Positions 7,955 through 16,937 of a DNA stretch of 64,000 nucleotides are shown in pieces (position 1 is the stretch's first letter; each line of letters starts with the position of its first letter). The translations under genes were made by a program, and so were the position numbers. The DNA is taken from contig NZ_AP025518.1 in the NCBI RefSeq assembly GCF_022179545.1, positions 124,001-188,000 of the forward strand, written 5' to 3'. The notes below the pieces were generated by a model. It saw only the letters and a list, made by a program, of their open reading frames with translations. It did not search any database and was not told the DNA's origin. This DNA is from Mycolicibacterium fortuitum subsp. fortuitum (GTDB lineage Bacteria; Actinomycetota; Actinomycetes; Mycobacteriales; Mycobacteriaceae).

Positions 7955-9547
7955 TTGACTGCCGAGCCGTTCCCCACTGAGCAGCCGTACCTGGCCCGTC
8001 GCCAGAACTGGGCCAACCAACTGACCCGGCACGCGTTGATGCAGCCGGAGAAAACCGCCCTGCGGTTCCTCGGCCGCACCATCACCTGGCGCGAGCTCGA
8101 CCACCGGGTGACCCGGTTGGCCGGCGCCCTGAGTCGGCGCGGTGTCGGTTTCGGCGATCGCGTGCTGATCCTGATGCTCAACCGGCCCGAGTTCATCGAG
8201 GCGATGCTCGCGGCCAACAAGCTCGGCGCCATCGCAGTGCCGGTGAACTTCCGGATGACCCCGCCGGAGATCGCCTTCCTGGTGAGCGACTGCGAGGCCC
8301 GCGTCGTGGTCACCGAGCCCGTGCTCGCCGGAGTGGCGACCGCGGTGCGCGATCTCGACGCCACGCTGTCCACGGTGATCGTGGCCGAGGCGCCGACGGA
8401 AGACGGTGTGCTGGGCTACGAGGATCTGATCGCCGAGGAGGGCGACGCCCCGCCGCTGGTCGACATCCCGGGTGATGATCCCGCGCTGATCATGTACACG
8501 TCCGGCACCACGGGCCGGCCCAAGGGGGCGGTGCTGACCCACAACAACCTGATCGGCCAGGGCATGACCAACCTGTTCACCACGGGTGTGGACATCAACA
8601 ACGACGTCGGGTTCATCGGCGTGCCGCTGTTCCACATCGCCGGCGTCGCCGGAAACGTGAACACAGGCCTGACGCTCGGCCTGCCGACGGTCATCTACCC
8701 GCTCGGTGCGTTCGACCCGGGTGCGTTGCTCGACGTGCTGGCCGCCGAGAAGGTCACCGCGATCTTTCTGGTACCCGCGCAGTGGCAGGCGGTTTGTGCT
8801 GAGCAGAAAGCCAATCCGCGCGATCTCTGCCTGCGGTCACTGTCGTGGGGTGCTGCCCCGGCATCGGACACGTTGCTGCGCGCCATGGCCGAGACTTTCC
8901 CGGGCAGCCAGATCACCGCCGCCTTCGGCCAGACCGAGATGTCCCCGGTTACCTGCATGTTGTTGGCGGACGACGCGATTCGCAAACTCGGATCGGTCGG
9001 CCAGGTCATCCCCACCGTCTCGGCCCGCATCGTCGACGAAAACATGAACGACGTCCCCGTCGGCGAGGTCGGCGAGATCGTCTACCGCGCCCCGACTTTG
9101 ATGGCCGGGTACTGGAACAACCCCAAAGCCACTGCCGAGGCGTTCGCCGGCGGCTGGTTCCACTCCGGAGATCTGGTCCGCCAGGACGAGGAGGGCTACA
9201 TCTGGGTGGTCGACCGCAAGAAGGACATGATCATCTCCGGCGGCGAGAACATCTACTGCGCCGAGGTGGAGAACGTCCTGGCCGGCCACCCCGCCATCAC
9301 CGAGGTCGCCGTGATCGGCCGCCACGACGAGAAATGGGGTGAGGTTCCGGTCGCGGTGGTCGCCTTGGCTGCCCGGTCCGATTCCTTGAACCTGGGCGAT
9401 CTCGACGGCTTCCTGACCGAACGCCTCGCGCGCTACAAGCACCCGAAGGCGCTCGAAATCGTCGATGCGTTGCCCCGCAACCCCTCGGGCAAGGTGCTCA
9501 AGACCGAACTCAGGGAGCGCTTCGGTTCGCCCATCAACGCCCAGTAG
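7955..9547 (+). CDS. fadD5: Fatty-acid CoA ligase FadD5, first gene of the mce1 operon
   Basis: The 530-aa ANL-superfamily ligase has the P-loop YTSGTTGRPKGAVLTH, the motif AAFGQTEMSPVTCML, the hinge region WFHSGDLVRQ, and the C-terminal KDMIISGGENIYCAEVE and NPSGKVLKTEL with the catalytic Lys. It activates fatty acids imported or recycled by Mce1 to acyl-CoA. The TTG at 7955 is preferred over the upstream GTG at 7922 because M. tuberculosis FadD5 begins MTAQ and this one reads (M)TAEPFP, with GGAG at 7941-7944 as ribosome binding site. A 241-bp gap with a hairpin separates it from yrbE1A. Confidence 0.93.
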   Translation: MTAEPFPTEQPYLARRQNWANQLTRHALMQPEKTALRFLGRTITWRELDHRVTRLAGALSRRGVGFGDRVLILMLNRPEFIEAMLAANKLGAIAVPVNFRMTPPEIAFLVSDCEARVVVTEPVLAGVATAVRDLDATLSTVIVAEAPTEDGVLGYEDLIAEEGDAPPLVDIPGDDPALIMYTSGTTGRPKGAVLTHNNLIGQGMTNLFTTGVDINNDVGFIGVPLFHIAGVAGNVNTGLTLGLPTVIYPLGAFDPGALLDVLAAEKVTAIFLVPAQWQAVCAEQKANPRDLCLRSLSWGAAPASDTLLRAMAETFPGSQITAAFGQTEMSPVTCMLLADDAIRKLGSVGQVIPTVSARIVDENMNDVPVGEVGEIVYRAPTLMAGYWNNPKATAEAFAGGWFHSGDLVRQDEEGYIWVVDRKKDMIISGGENIYCAEVENVLAGHPAITEVAVIGRHDEKWGEVPVAVVALAARSDSLNLGDLDGFLTERLARYKHPKALEIVDALPRNPSGKVLKTELRERFGSPINAQ

Positions 9548-9583
9548 CGTTGACGTAGGCGAAAGTAACTCAGCGTCAACGCT
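9546..9583 (+). terminator. Hairpin at the fadD5 stop codon
   Basis: Perfect 10-bp arms, AGCGTTGACG (9546-9555) and CGTCAACGCT (9574-9583), enclose an 18-nt loop. The left arm includes the last bases of the fadD5 stop codon. There is no U-tract, so it may be an attenuator, an mRNA-stabilising end, or an operator rather than a strong terminator. Confidence 0.45.
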
Positions 9584-9788
9584 TTCTGCAGGTCGCAGCG
9601 AAAGTTTGCTGTCTTTGCATGCCCTCGCTAACAGTTGATGGCACAATCCACCCGATGCGGTGCACGTCCCGGTTTCCATCGGGTACAGTCCGGTGGTCTC
9701 AATTACTACTCACGAGTAGGGAGAGACGGATCACACAAGCTGACAGGCGACGAGGAGGGGGCGTGCGACACGTCCAAGGGGCGCAACG
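9584..9788 (+). promoter_or_regulatory. fadD5-yrbE1A intergenic region with CTACTC/GAGTAG palindrome
   Basis: This 205-bp non-coding stretch precedes yrbE1A. It contains a palindrome at 9706-9719 (CTACTC, AC, GAGTAG) and a purine-rich run (gacgaggaggggg) upstream of the GTG start. A functional intergenic promoter between fadD5 and yrbE1A is known in M. tuberculosis, so a second mce1 promoter here is plausible. The exact start site cannot be read. Confidence 0.45.
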
Positions 9789-10589
9789 GTGACGGCGCCC
9801 GCCGACGGGCTCGTCGGCTACGTACGTGGTCAATTGGAGAAGCCGCTGGCTATGGTCGGTGGCTTCTTCAAGATGACCGTGCTCACCGGAAAGGCGTTTC
9901 TCACACGGCCTTTCCAGTGGAAAGAGTTCGTGCTGCAGAGCTGGTTCCTGATCCGCGTGGCATTCCTGCCCACGCTGGCGGTATCGATCCCGCTGACCGT
10001 GCTCATCATCTTCACGCTCAACATCCTGTTGGCCGAGTTCGGTGCGGCCGACGTGTCGGGCGCCGGTGCGGCTCTCGGTGCGGTGACGCAGCTCGGACCT
10101 CTGGTGACGGTGCTCGTGGTCGCCGGTGCCGGTTCGACCGCGATTTGCGCCGACCTCGGCGCCCGCACCGTCCGTGAAGAGATCGACGCGCTCGAGGTGT
10201 TGGGCATCGACCCCATCGAGCGGCTGGTCGTGCCCCGCGTGGTGGCCTCGACCTTCGTGGCCTTCATGCTCAACGGCGCGGTGATCACCATCGGCCTGGT
10301 CGGCGGCTTCTTCTTCGGCGTCTATGTCCAGAACGTCTCCGCCGGCGCCTATGTGTCCACACTTACCCTGCTCACCGGATTCCCCGAGGTGATGATCTCG
10401 GTCGTCAAGGCCACACTGTTCGGCCTGATCGCCGGACTCGTCGGCTGCTACCGCGGCCTGACGGTGGCCGGTGGTTCCAAGGGCGTCGGCACCGCGGTGA
10501 ACGAGACCCTGGTGCTGTGCGTGGTGGCATTGTTCGCAGTCAACGTCGTGCTCACCACCATCGGTGTGCGCTTTGGAACAGGGCATTGA
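9789..10589 (+). CDS. yrbE1A: MlaE-family permease YrbE1A of the Mce1 transporter
   Basis: The 266-aa polytopic membrane protein has the MlaE/DUF140 core, including GAGSTAICADLGARTVREEIDA-type residues and the EEIDALEVLGIDPIERLVVPR coupling helix. It ends VRFGTGH, as the M. tuberculosis protein ends VRFGTGR. It forms the inner-membrane permease with YrbE1B and is energised by an ATPase encoded elsewhere. GTG start. Its stop codon is 1 nt from the yrbE1B start. Confidence 0.95.
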   Translation: MTAPADGLVGYVRGQLEKPLAMVGGFFKMTVLTGKAFLTRPFQWKEFVLQSWFLIRVAFLPTLAVSIPLTVLIIFTLNILLAEFGAADVSGAGAALGAVTQLGPLVTVLVVAGAGSTAICADLGARTVREEIDALEVLGIDPIERLVVPRVVASTFVAFMLNGAVITIGLVGGFFFGVYVQNVSAGAYVSTLTLLTGFPEVMISVVKATLFGLIAGLVGCYRGLTVAGGSKGVGTAVNETLVLCVVALFAVNVVLTTIGVRFGTGH

Positions 10590-10590
10590 C

Positions 10591-11460
10591 ATGAGTACCG
10601 CAACAGTCCTTCGCTCCCGATTCCCCCGGGCGTTCTCGCGCACCTCGGACATCGCCGGTACGCCGGGCCGGTTCCTCGACAGCATGGGCCACGTCGCGTG
10701 GTTCGTCGTCCAGGCCATCGGCTCGATTCCGCACGCGTTCCGGCACTACCGTCGTGAAGCCCTTCGACTCGTCGCCGAGATCGGAATGGGTACCGGCGCC
10801 ATGGCCGTCATCGGCGGCACCGTCGCCATCATCGGCTTCGTCACGTTGTCGGCCGGCTCCCTGATCGCCATCCAGGGCTTCGCGTCCCTGGGCAACATCG
10901 GCGTGGAGGCCTTCACCGGCTTCTTCGCCGCCCTGGCAAACATCCGCGTCGTTGCCCCGGTCGTCACCGGGCAGGCCCTGGCCTCCACGGTCGGCGCCGG
11001 TGCCACCGCCGAACTCGGCGCCATGCGCATCAGCGAAGAGGTCGATGCGCTGGAAGTCATGGGCATCCGGTCGATTTCGTACCTGGTGTCCACCCGGATC
11101 ATCGCCGGCTCGATCGTCATCATCCCGCTGTACGCGATGGCGATCCTGCTGTCCTTCCTGTCTGCGCAGTTCGTCACGACGATCTTCTACTCGCAGTCAG
11201 TCGGTACGTATGAGCACTACTTCCATACGTTCCTGCGCGTCGACGACGTGATGTGGTCCTTCCTGCAGGTCATCATCATGTCCGTCGTGGTCATGTTGAA
11301 CCACTGCTACTTCGGCTACTACGCCAGTGGCGGTGCTGTCGGTGTGGGTGAGGCAGTAGGGAGGTCGATGCGAACCTCGTTGATCGCAATCGTGTTGGTG
11401 GTCCTGTTGGCATCGTTGGCGCTCTACGGCACCGACCCCAACTTCAACCTCACGGTGTAG
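10591..11460 (+). CDS. yrbE1B: MlaE-family permease YrbE1B of the Mce1 transporter
   Basis: The 289-aa membrane protein has the same length as M. tuberculosis YrbE1B. It shows the core motif TVGAGATAELGAMRISEEVD and the coupling helix VDALEVMGIRSISYLVSTR. About five to six hydrophobic helices are visible. The ATG at 10591 is chosen over an earlier in-frame start at 10564 because that one lies inside yrbE1A and the family begins (M)STA. It is the partner permease of YrbE1A. The gap to mce1A is 4 nt. Confidence 0.94.
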   Translation: MSTATVLRSRFPRAFSRTSDIAGTPGRFLDSMGHVAWFVVQAIGSIPHAFRHYRREALRLVAEIGMGTGAMAVIGGTVAIIGFVTLSAGSLIAIQGFASLGNIGVEAFTGFFAALANIRVVAPVVTGQALASTVGAGATAELGAMRISEEVDALEVMGIRSISYLVSTRIIAGSIVIIPLYAMAILLSFLSAQFVTTIFYSQSVGTYEHYFHTFLRVDDVMWSFLQVIIMSVVVMLNHCYFGYYASGGAVGVGEAVGRSMRTSLIAIVLVVLLASLALYGTDPNFNLTV

Positions 11461-11464
11461 CGGC

Positions 11465-12694
11465 ATGACCCAGCCTGCAGTGCCGCACGCGGCATTGAAC
11501 AAGCCGAAGATCCCGCCGTACAAGCTGGCCGGCCTGATCCTCGCCCTTGTCACGATGATGGTCCTCGCGCTGACGTGGATGCAGTTCCGCGGGTCGTTCG
11601 AGGAGAAGACGCAGCTGACCGTGTTGTCGGGTCGGGCGGGTCTGTCGATGGATCCGGGTTCGAAGGTCACCTTCAACGGGGTGCCCATCGGGCGCCTGGC
11701 CTCGATCGATGTGGTCACGGTGGATGACAACCCGGAAGCCAAGCTGATCCTGGACGTCAAGCCTCAGTACCTGAAGCTGATCCCGGAGAATGTGACTGCT
11801 GAGTTGCGGGCGACCACGGTGTTCGGCAACAAGTACATCTCGTTCCTGTCGCCGTCCAACCCGTCTCCGGAGCGGATTTCTCCTTCGACGCCGATCCGGG
11901 CGCAGGGGGTGACGACGGAGTTCAACACGCTGTTCGAGACCATCACCGCGATCTCCGAGCAGATCGACCCGATCAAGCTGAACCAGACGCTGACCGCGAC
12001 GGCGCAGGCGCTCGACGGGCTGGGTGACAAGTTCGGTCAGTCGATCGTCAACGGCAACGACATCTTGTCCGACCTGAACCCGCGGATGCCTCAGATCCGC
12101 CGCGACATCTCGGGACTGGCTGATCTGGGCGAGGTCTATGCCGATGCGGGTCCGGATCTGTTCGACGGTTTGACCAACGCGGTGACCACGGCGCGCACGC
12201 TCAACGATCAGCGCGGCAATCTGGATCAGGCGCTGGTGGCCGCGGTCGGATTCGGCAACACCGGCGGTGACATCTTCGAGCGCGGCGGGCCCTACCTGGT
12301 CCGCGGCGCCCAAGATCTGCTGCCCACCTCGGCGCTGCTGGACAAGTACAGCCCGGCGTTGTTCTGCACGATCCGCAACTACCACGACGCCGGCCCGAAA
12401 CTCGCAGGCGCCCTTGGTGGTAACGGCTACTCACTGCAGACTCATTCGTTGGTGATCGGCGTCGGCAACCCGTACGTCTATCCCGACAACCTGCCGCGGG
12501 TCAACGCCAAGGGTGGGCCCGAGGGCCGGCCCGGCTGCTGGCAGCCGGTCACCAAGGACCTGTGGCCCATGCCGTACCTGGTGATGGATACCGGTGCATC
12601 GATCGCCCCGTACAACCACCTCGAGTTGGGTCAGCCTCTCGTGGCCGAGTACGTGTGGGGCCGCCAAGTGGGGGAGAACACGATCAACCCATGA
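11465..12694 (+). CDS. mce1A: MCE-family protein Mce1A
   Basis: The 409-aa protein has one N-terminal transmembrane helix (about residues 20-40), then the MCE domain (about 45-125: LTVLSGRAGLSMDPGSKVTF, then FGNKYISFLSP). A helical needle region and a C-terminal domain (FCTIRNYHD, then WGRQVGENTINP) follow. It is shorter than the 454-aa M. tuberculosis Mce1A. It forms part of the hexameric lipid channel spanning the periplasm. The 112 bp at 12252-12363 are duplicated in inverted orientation at 25671-25782 with four mismatches. The end overlaps mce1B by ATGA. Confidence 0.94.
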   Translation: MTQPAVPHAALNKPKIPPYKLAGLILALVTMMVLALTWMQFRGSFEEKTQLTVLSGRAGLSMDPGSKVTFNGVPIGRLASIDVVTVDDNPEAKLILDVKPQYLKLIPENVTAELRATTVFGNKYISFLSPSNPSPERISPSTPIRAQGVTTEFNTLFETITAISEQIDPIKLNQTLTATAQALDGLGDKFGQSIVNGNDILSDLNPRMPQIRRDISGLADLGEVYADAGPDLFDGLTNAVTTARTLNDQRGNLDQALVAAVGFGNTGGDIFERGGPYLVRGAQDLLPTSALLDKYSPALFCTIRNYHDAGPKLAGALGGNGYSLQTHSLVIGVGNPYVYPDNLPRVNAKGGPEGRPGCWQPVTKDLWPMPYLVMDTGASIAPYNHLELGQPLVAEYVWGRQVGENTINP

Positions 12695-13722
12695 GCATCA
12701 AGGGCACGCTTATCAAGCTCGGCATCTTCTCACTGGTGCTGCTCACCTTCACTGCGATCATCTTCGTGGTCTTCGGTCAGATCCGGTTCAACCGGACCTC
12801 CGAGTATTCGGCGATCTTCAAGAACGTCAGCGGTCTGCGCACCGGGCAGTTCGTCCGTGCCTCCGGCGTGGAGGTCGGCAAGGTCTCGGGCGTCAAGCTG
12901 GTCAACGGTGGTCAGCAGGCCGAGGTCACGTTCAACGTCGAGAAGTCGCTACCGCTGTTCGACCAGACCACGGCCGCGATCCGCTACCAGGACCTGATCG
13001 GTAACCGCTACCTGGAGCTCAAGCGCGGCGACAGCAATACGAAGATCCCGCCGGGCAGCACCATTCCGCTGGAGCGCACCGAGCCGGCACTGGACCTCGA
13101 CGCGCTGGTCGGCGGCTTCCGTCCGCTTTTCCAGTCGCTCAGCCCGGAGAAGGTCAACACCATCTCCCAGTCGATCATCACGATCTTCCAGGGCCAGGGC
13201 GGCACCATCAACGACATCCTGGACCAGACGGCGCAGCTCACCCAGAGCATCGCTGACCGGGACCAGGCCATCGGTGAGGTGATCAAGAACCTCAACATCG
13301 TCCTGGACACCACGGTTGCCCATCAGCAGCAGTTCAACGACACCCTGAAGAACTTCGAGACGCTGATCACCGGTCTGAAGAACCGCGCCGATCCGATCGG
13401 ATCCTCGGTGGCCAACATCAGCAATGCGGCCGGTTCGCTGGCAGACCTGCTGTCCGACAACCGTCCGCTGCTCAAGGACACCGTCGGTCGCCTCGAGGTC
13501 ATCCAGCAGCCGCTGATCGATCAGAAGCAGCAGCTCAACGACATCCTGGTGCAGTTCCCCCAGGCGTTGAAGATCATCGGCCGTGCCGGTGGCATCTACG
13601 GTGACTTCTTCAACTTCTATGCCTGCGATCTGTCGTTGAAGCTCAACGGGTTGCAGCCGGGCGGGCCCGTCCGAACCGTCAGACTCAGTTCACAGCCGTC
13701 GGGTAGGTGCACGCCGAGATGA
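12691..13722 (+). CDS. mce1B: MCE-family protein Mce1B
   Basis: The 343-aa protein has an N-terminal transmembrane helix (about residues 9-30), an MCE domain (TSEYSAIFKNVSGLRTGQFV, then YQDLIGNRYLELKRG) and long helices with NISNAAGSLADLLSDNRPLL. The ATG at 12691 is used because it overlaps the mce1A stop by 4 bp and matches the start MSIKGTLIKLG of the family; the frame is open further upstream only as a shadow of mce1A. It is a subunit of the Mce1 lipid importer. Confidence 0.93.
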   Translation: MSIKGTLIKLGIFSLVLLTFTAIIFVVFGQIRFNRTSEYSAIFKNVSGLRTGQFVRASGVEVGKVSGVKLVNGGQQAEVTFNVEKSLPLFDQTTAAIRYQDLIGNRYLELKRGDSNTKIPPGSTIPLERTEPALDLDALVGGFRPLFQSLSPEKVNTISQSIITIFQGQGGTINDILDQTAQLTQSIADRDQAIGEVIKNLNIVLDTTVAHQQQFNDTLKNFETLITGLKNRADPIGSSVANISNAAGSLADLLSDNRPLLKDTVGRLEVIQQPLIDQKQQLNDILVQFPQALKIIGRAGGIYGDFFNFYACDLSLKLNGLQPGGPVRTVRLSSQPSGRCTPR

Positions 13723-15284
13723 GGACACTGCAAGGTTCCGACCGCTTCCGCAAAGGCCTCATGGGCGTTGTGGTGGTGGCGCTGGTGATCGGCGTCGGTT
13801 CGACGCTGACGAGTGTGCCGATGCTGTTCGCGGTTCCCACCTACTACGGCCAGTTCTCCGATACCGGAGGCCTGAACCTGGGCGACAAGGTGCGCATCGC
13901 CGGCATGGATGTCGGCACCGTCAAGAGCATGGACATCAACGGCGACAAGGTCGAGATCGGCTACACCCTGGGTGGCAAGACGATCGGCACCGAGAGCCGT
14001 GCGGCGATCCGCACCGACACCATCCTGGGTCGTAAGAACATCGAGATCCAGCCGCGGGGTAGCCAGACGCTGCCTCCGCGCGGGATGTTGCCGCTGGGGC
14101 AGACGACGACGCCGTACCAGATCTACGACGCGTTCCTCGATGTCACGCGCAACGCCTCGGGCTGGGACACCAAGTCCGTCAAGGAATCGCTGAACGTCTT
14201 GTCGGAGACCGTCGATCAGACGTCGCCGCACCTGAGTGCCGCGCTGGACGGGGTGGCCAGGTTCTCCGAGACCATCGGCAAGCGCGATGAGGACGTCAAG
14301 AAGCTGCTGGCCAACGCCAACAAGGTGGCCACGATCCTTGGGGACCGCAGCACGCAGGTCAACCAGCTGCTGGTGAATGCCCAGACCCTGTTGGCCGCGG
14401 TCAACGAGCGCGGCCAGGCCGTGAGCATGCTGCTGGAGCGGGTGTCGTCGGTGTCGAATCAGGTCGAGGGCCTGATCAACGACAACCCGAACCTCAACCA
14501 CGTGCTGGAGCAGCTGCGTACGGTCAGCGACCTGCTGGTCGAGCGCAAGCAGGATCTGGCCGACACGCTGACTGTCGCGGGCAAGTTCATCACCTCGCTG
14601 GCCGAGGCGCTGGCCTCCGGCCCGTACTTCAAGGTGATGCTGGTCAACCTGATCCCGCCGCAGATCCTGCAGCCCTTCGTCGATTCCGCGTTCAAGAAGC
14701 GCGGCATCGATCCCGAGGAGTTCTGGCGTAACGCCGGCCTGCCGTCGGCGCGCTTCCCGGATCCGAACGGCAAGCGGTTCGAGAACGGCGCCCCGCCGCC
14801 GGCCCCGACGCCGCTGGAAGGCACCCCGGAACATCCGGGTCCCGCCGTCCCGCCCGGATCGCCGTGTTCGTACACGCCGACCGCTGCCGGAATACCGTCG
14901 CCTGGCAACCCGATGCCCTGTGCAGCGGCCACCCAGGGTCCGTTCGGTGGCCCCGAGTACGGTCCGCCGGACCTGGCTACCTCGGCGCCGAATCCTGACG
15001 GCATCGCCCATTCGCCGGGTGTGCCCAGTGCGGCTGTCCCCGGCCAGATGCCGCCGGATCAGCCCGGTGCCCCGGTCGAACTGGCGCCCGGTCCGCCCGG
15101 CGCCCGCACCGTTCCGATCGCCCCGTTGCCGGTGCCGCCAGGGGACATCCCGGGTTATGCACCGCACCCGCCGCCGCTGAACGCTCCCCCGGCACCGCCG
15201 GGGCCGGGGCCGGACGCGGGGCCGGCGGGCACACCGCCGCTGCCGGGTAATCCGCCGTTCCTTCCGCCCGGGTCGCAGGGATAG
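13719..15284 (+). CDS. mce1C: MCE-family protein Mce1C with proline-rich tail
   Basis: The 521-aa protein has a transmembrane helix near residues 12-34, an MCE domain (YYGQFSDTGGLNLGDKVRIA, then TILGRKNIEIQPRG) and helical segments including INDNPNLNHVLEQLR. A proline-rich tail of about 170 residues ends GNPPFLPPGSQG. The ATG at 13719 overlaps the mce1B stop by 4 bp and matches the M. tuberculosis start (V)RTL, so it is preferred over the GTG at 13707. The tail is predicted disordered and may contact cell-wall or partner proteins. Confidence 0.92.
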   Translation: MRTLQGSDRFRKGLMGVVVVALVIGVGSTLTSVPMLFAVPTYYGQFSDTGGLNLGDKVRIAGMDVGTVKSMDINGDKVEIGYTLGGKTIGTESRAAIRTDTILGRKNIEIQPRGSQTLPPRGMLPLGQTTTPYQIYDAFLDVTRNASGWDTKSVKESLNVLSETVDQTSPHLSAALDGVARFSETIGKRDEDVKKLLANANKVATILGDRSTQVNQLLVNAQTLLAAVNERGQAVSMLLERVSSVSNQVEGLINDNPNLNHVLEQLRTVSDLLVERKQDLADTLTVAGKFITSLAEALASGPYFKVMLVNLIPPQILQPFVDSAFKKRGIDPEEFWRNAGLPSARFPDPNGKRFENGAPPPAPTPLEGTPEHPGPAVPPGSPCSYTPTAAGIPSPGNPMPCAAATQGPFGGPEYGPPDLATSAPNPDGIAHSPGVPSAAVPGQMPPDQPGAPVELAPGPPGARTVPIAPLPVPPGDIPGYAPHPPPLNAPPAPPGPGPDAGPAGTPPLPGNPPFLPPGSQG

Positions 15285-15302
15285 GCAGGGGTATAGGAAG
15301 CT

Positions 15303-16937
15303 ATGTCTACTGTTTTCAACGTTCGAAACATCCAGTTGCCCAAGGCTTCCCGGGCGACCATCATCGTCGGTGCGCTGGCGGTGGTGGCTGCCCTGGTGCT
15401 GGGTTACTTCGGTCTGAACCTGTACAAGAAGATGACCAACACCACGGTCACCGCGTACTTCCCCGAGGTGCTCGCGCTGTACCCCGGGGACAAGGTCCTC
15501 ATCATGGGCGTCAAGGTCGGTGCGATCGACAGCATCGAGACCGACGGCGACAAGATGAAGGTCGTCTTCCACGTCAGCAACAAGTACAAGGTGCCCGAGA
15601 ACGTCACCGCGTCCGTGCTGAACCCGAGCCTGGTGGCCTCCCGTGTCATCCAGCTGTCCCCGCCCTACACCGGTGGGCCGCAGTTGAAGAACAACGCGGT
15701 GATCCCGATCGAGAACACCCAGATCCCGGTCGAGTACGACGAGTTGCGCAACCAGATCACCCGTCTGCTCGACGATCTGGGCCCGACCGCCGAACAGCCC
15801 AAGGGTCCGTTCGGTGACATCATCGACTCGTTCGCCGACGGGTTCCAGGGCAAGGGCGAACAGCTCAACCGCACCCTCAACGGGCTGTCGGAGGCGCTGA
15901 CCACGCTCAATCAGGGCCGCGGCGATTTCTTCCAGGTGGTCAAGAGCCTGGCGTTGTTCGTCAACGCCCTACACAAGAGCGATCAGCAGTTCGTGGCGCT
16001 CAACAACGACCTGGCGCAGTTCACCAACTCGTTCACCAACACCGATCAGGAGTTGGCGACGGCCCTGCAGGATCTCAACAAGGTCCTCAAGACGACCCGT
16101 GAGTTCCTCGACAAGAACGGCGGCGTGCTCACCCACGACGTGAACAACCTGTCGGAGGCGACGACGGCGATCCTGCAGCCGGAGCCGCGCGCCGGCCTGG
16201 AGAAGGGTCTGCACTCCTACCCGAACCTGGCCGCGAACGTGCTCAACATCGTCTCGCCCAACCAGGGCGGCATCGTGAGCTTGCCGGTTCTGCCGGGTCT
16301 GACCAACTTCTCCAACCCGCTGCAGTTCATCTGCAGCTCGATCCAGGCGGGTAGCCGGCTGGGCTACCAGGACTCGGCCGAATTGTGCGCGCAGTACCTG
16401 GCGCCGATCCTCGACGCGATCAAGTTCAACTACCTGCCGTTCGGGCAGAACCTGGCGAACACCGCGATGACGCTGCCCAAGCAGATCTCCTACTCGGATC
16501 CGCGTCTGCAGCCGCCAGGTGGCTACAAGGACACCACCGTCCCCGGTATCTGGTCCCGCGACACGTTGTTCTCGCACGGCAACCATGAGCCGGGCTGGAC
16601 CGTCGCGCCGGGCATGCAGGGTGTGCAGGTGCAGCCTGCCACTCAGCAGATGCTGACCCCGGAGTCGTTGTCCGAGTTGATGGGTGGCCCGGACATCGTC
16701 GCGCCGCCTGCGCCGCCGGCGTTCGGGGCTCCTCCGGGAGGCAACCTGCCCGGCCCGCCGAACGCATACGACGAGCGCAATCCGTTGCCGCCGCCGTGGT
16801 ACCCGCAGCCGGGCCCGCCGCCGGCGCCGGCACCCGGTGTGATCCCGGGTGATCCGATGTCGGGTCCCGCACCGGCCGCTCCGGCTCCGGCTCCCGCCGG
16901 GCCTGCGCTGCCTGCCGAGGTCGGAGGACAGGGCTAA
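15303..16937 (+). CDS. mce1D: MCE-family protein Mce1D with proline-rich tail
   Basis: The 544-aa protein has a transmembrane helix (about residues 18-42), an MCE domain (TAYFPEVLALYPGDKVLIMG, then NPSLVASRVIQLSPPYTGGP) and long helices. The cysteine-containing LQFICSSIQAGSRLGYQ and YKDTTVPGIW follow, then a Pro/Ala-rich tail. It aligns with M. tuberculosis Mce1D (530 aa) along its whole length. A subunit of the Mce1 channel; the stop codon overlaps the next start by 1 bp. Confidence 0.93.
   Translation: MSTVFNVRNIQLPKASRATIIVGALAVVAALVLGYFGLNLYKKMTNTTVTAYFPEVLALYPGDKVLIMGVKVGAIDSIETDGDKMKVVFHVSNKYKVPENVTASVLNPSLVASRVIQLSPPYTGGPQLKNNAVIPIENTQIPVEYDELRNQITRLLDDLGPTAEQPKGPFGDIIDSFADGFQGKGEQLNRTLNGLSEALTTLNQGRGDFFQVVKSLALFVNALHKSDQQFVALNNDLAQFTNSFTNTDQELATALQDLNKVLKTTREFLDKNGGVLTHDVNNLSEATTAILQPEPRAGLEKGLHSYPNLAANVLNIVSPNQGGIVSLPVLPGLTNFSNPLQFICSSIQAGSRLGYQDSAELCAQYLAPILDAIKFNYLPFGQNLANTAMTLPKQISYSDPRLQPPGGYKDTTVPGIWSRDTLFSHGNHEPGWTVAPGMQGVQVQPATQQMLTPESLSELMGGPDIVAPPAPPAFGAPPGGNLPGPPNAYDERNPLPPPWYPQPGPPPAPAPGVIPGDPMSGPAPAAPAPAPAGPALPAEVGGQG

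Noticed and set aside
14800..15280. Proline-rich repetitive tail of mce1C considered as a tandem repeat (VNTR)
   Set aside because: The DNA shows no regular repeat unit; it is low-complexity coding sequence known in this family.
13617..15572. 651-aa open frame on the minus strand
   Set aside because: Antisense to mce1B, mce1C and mce1D, which match known proteins; no recognisable domain.
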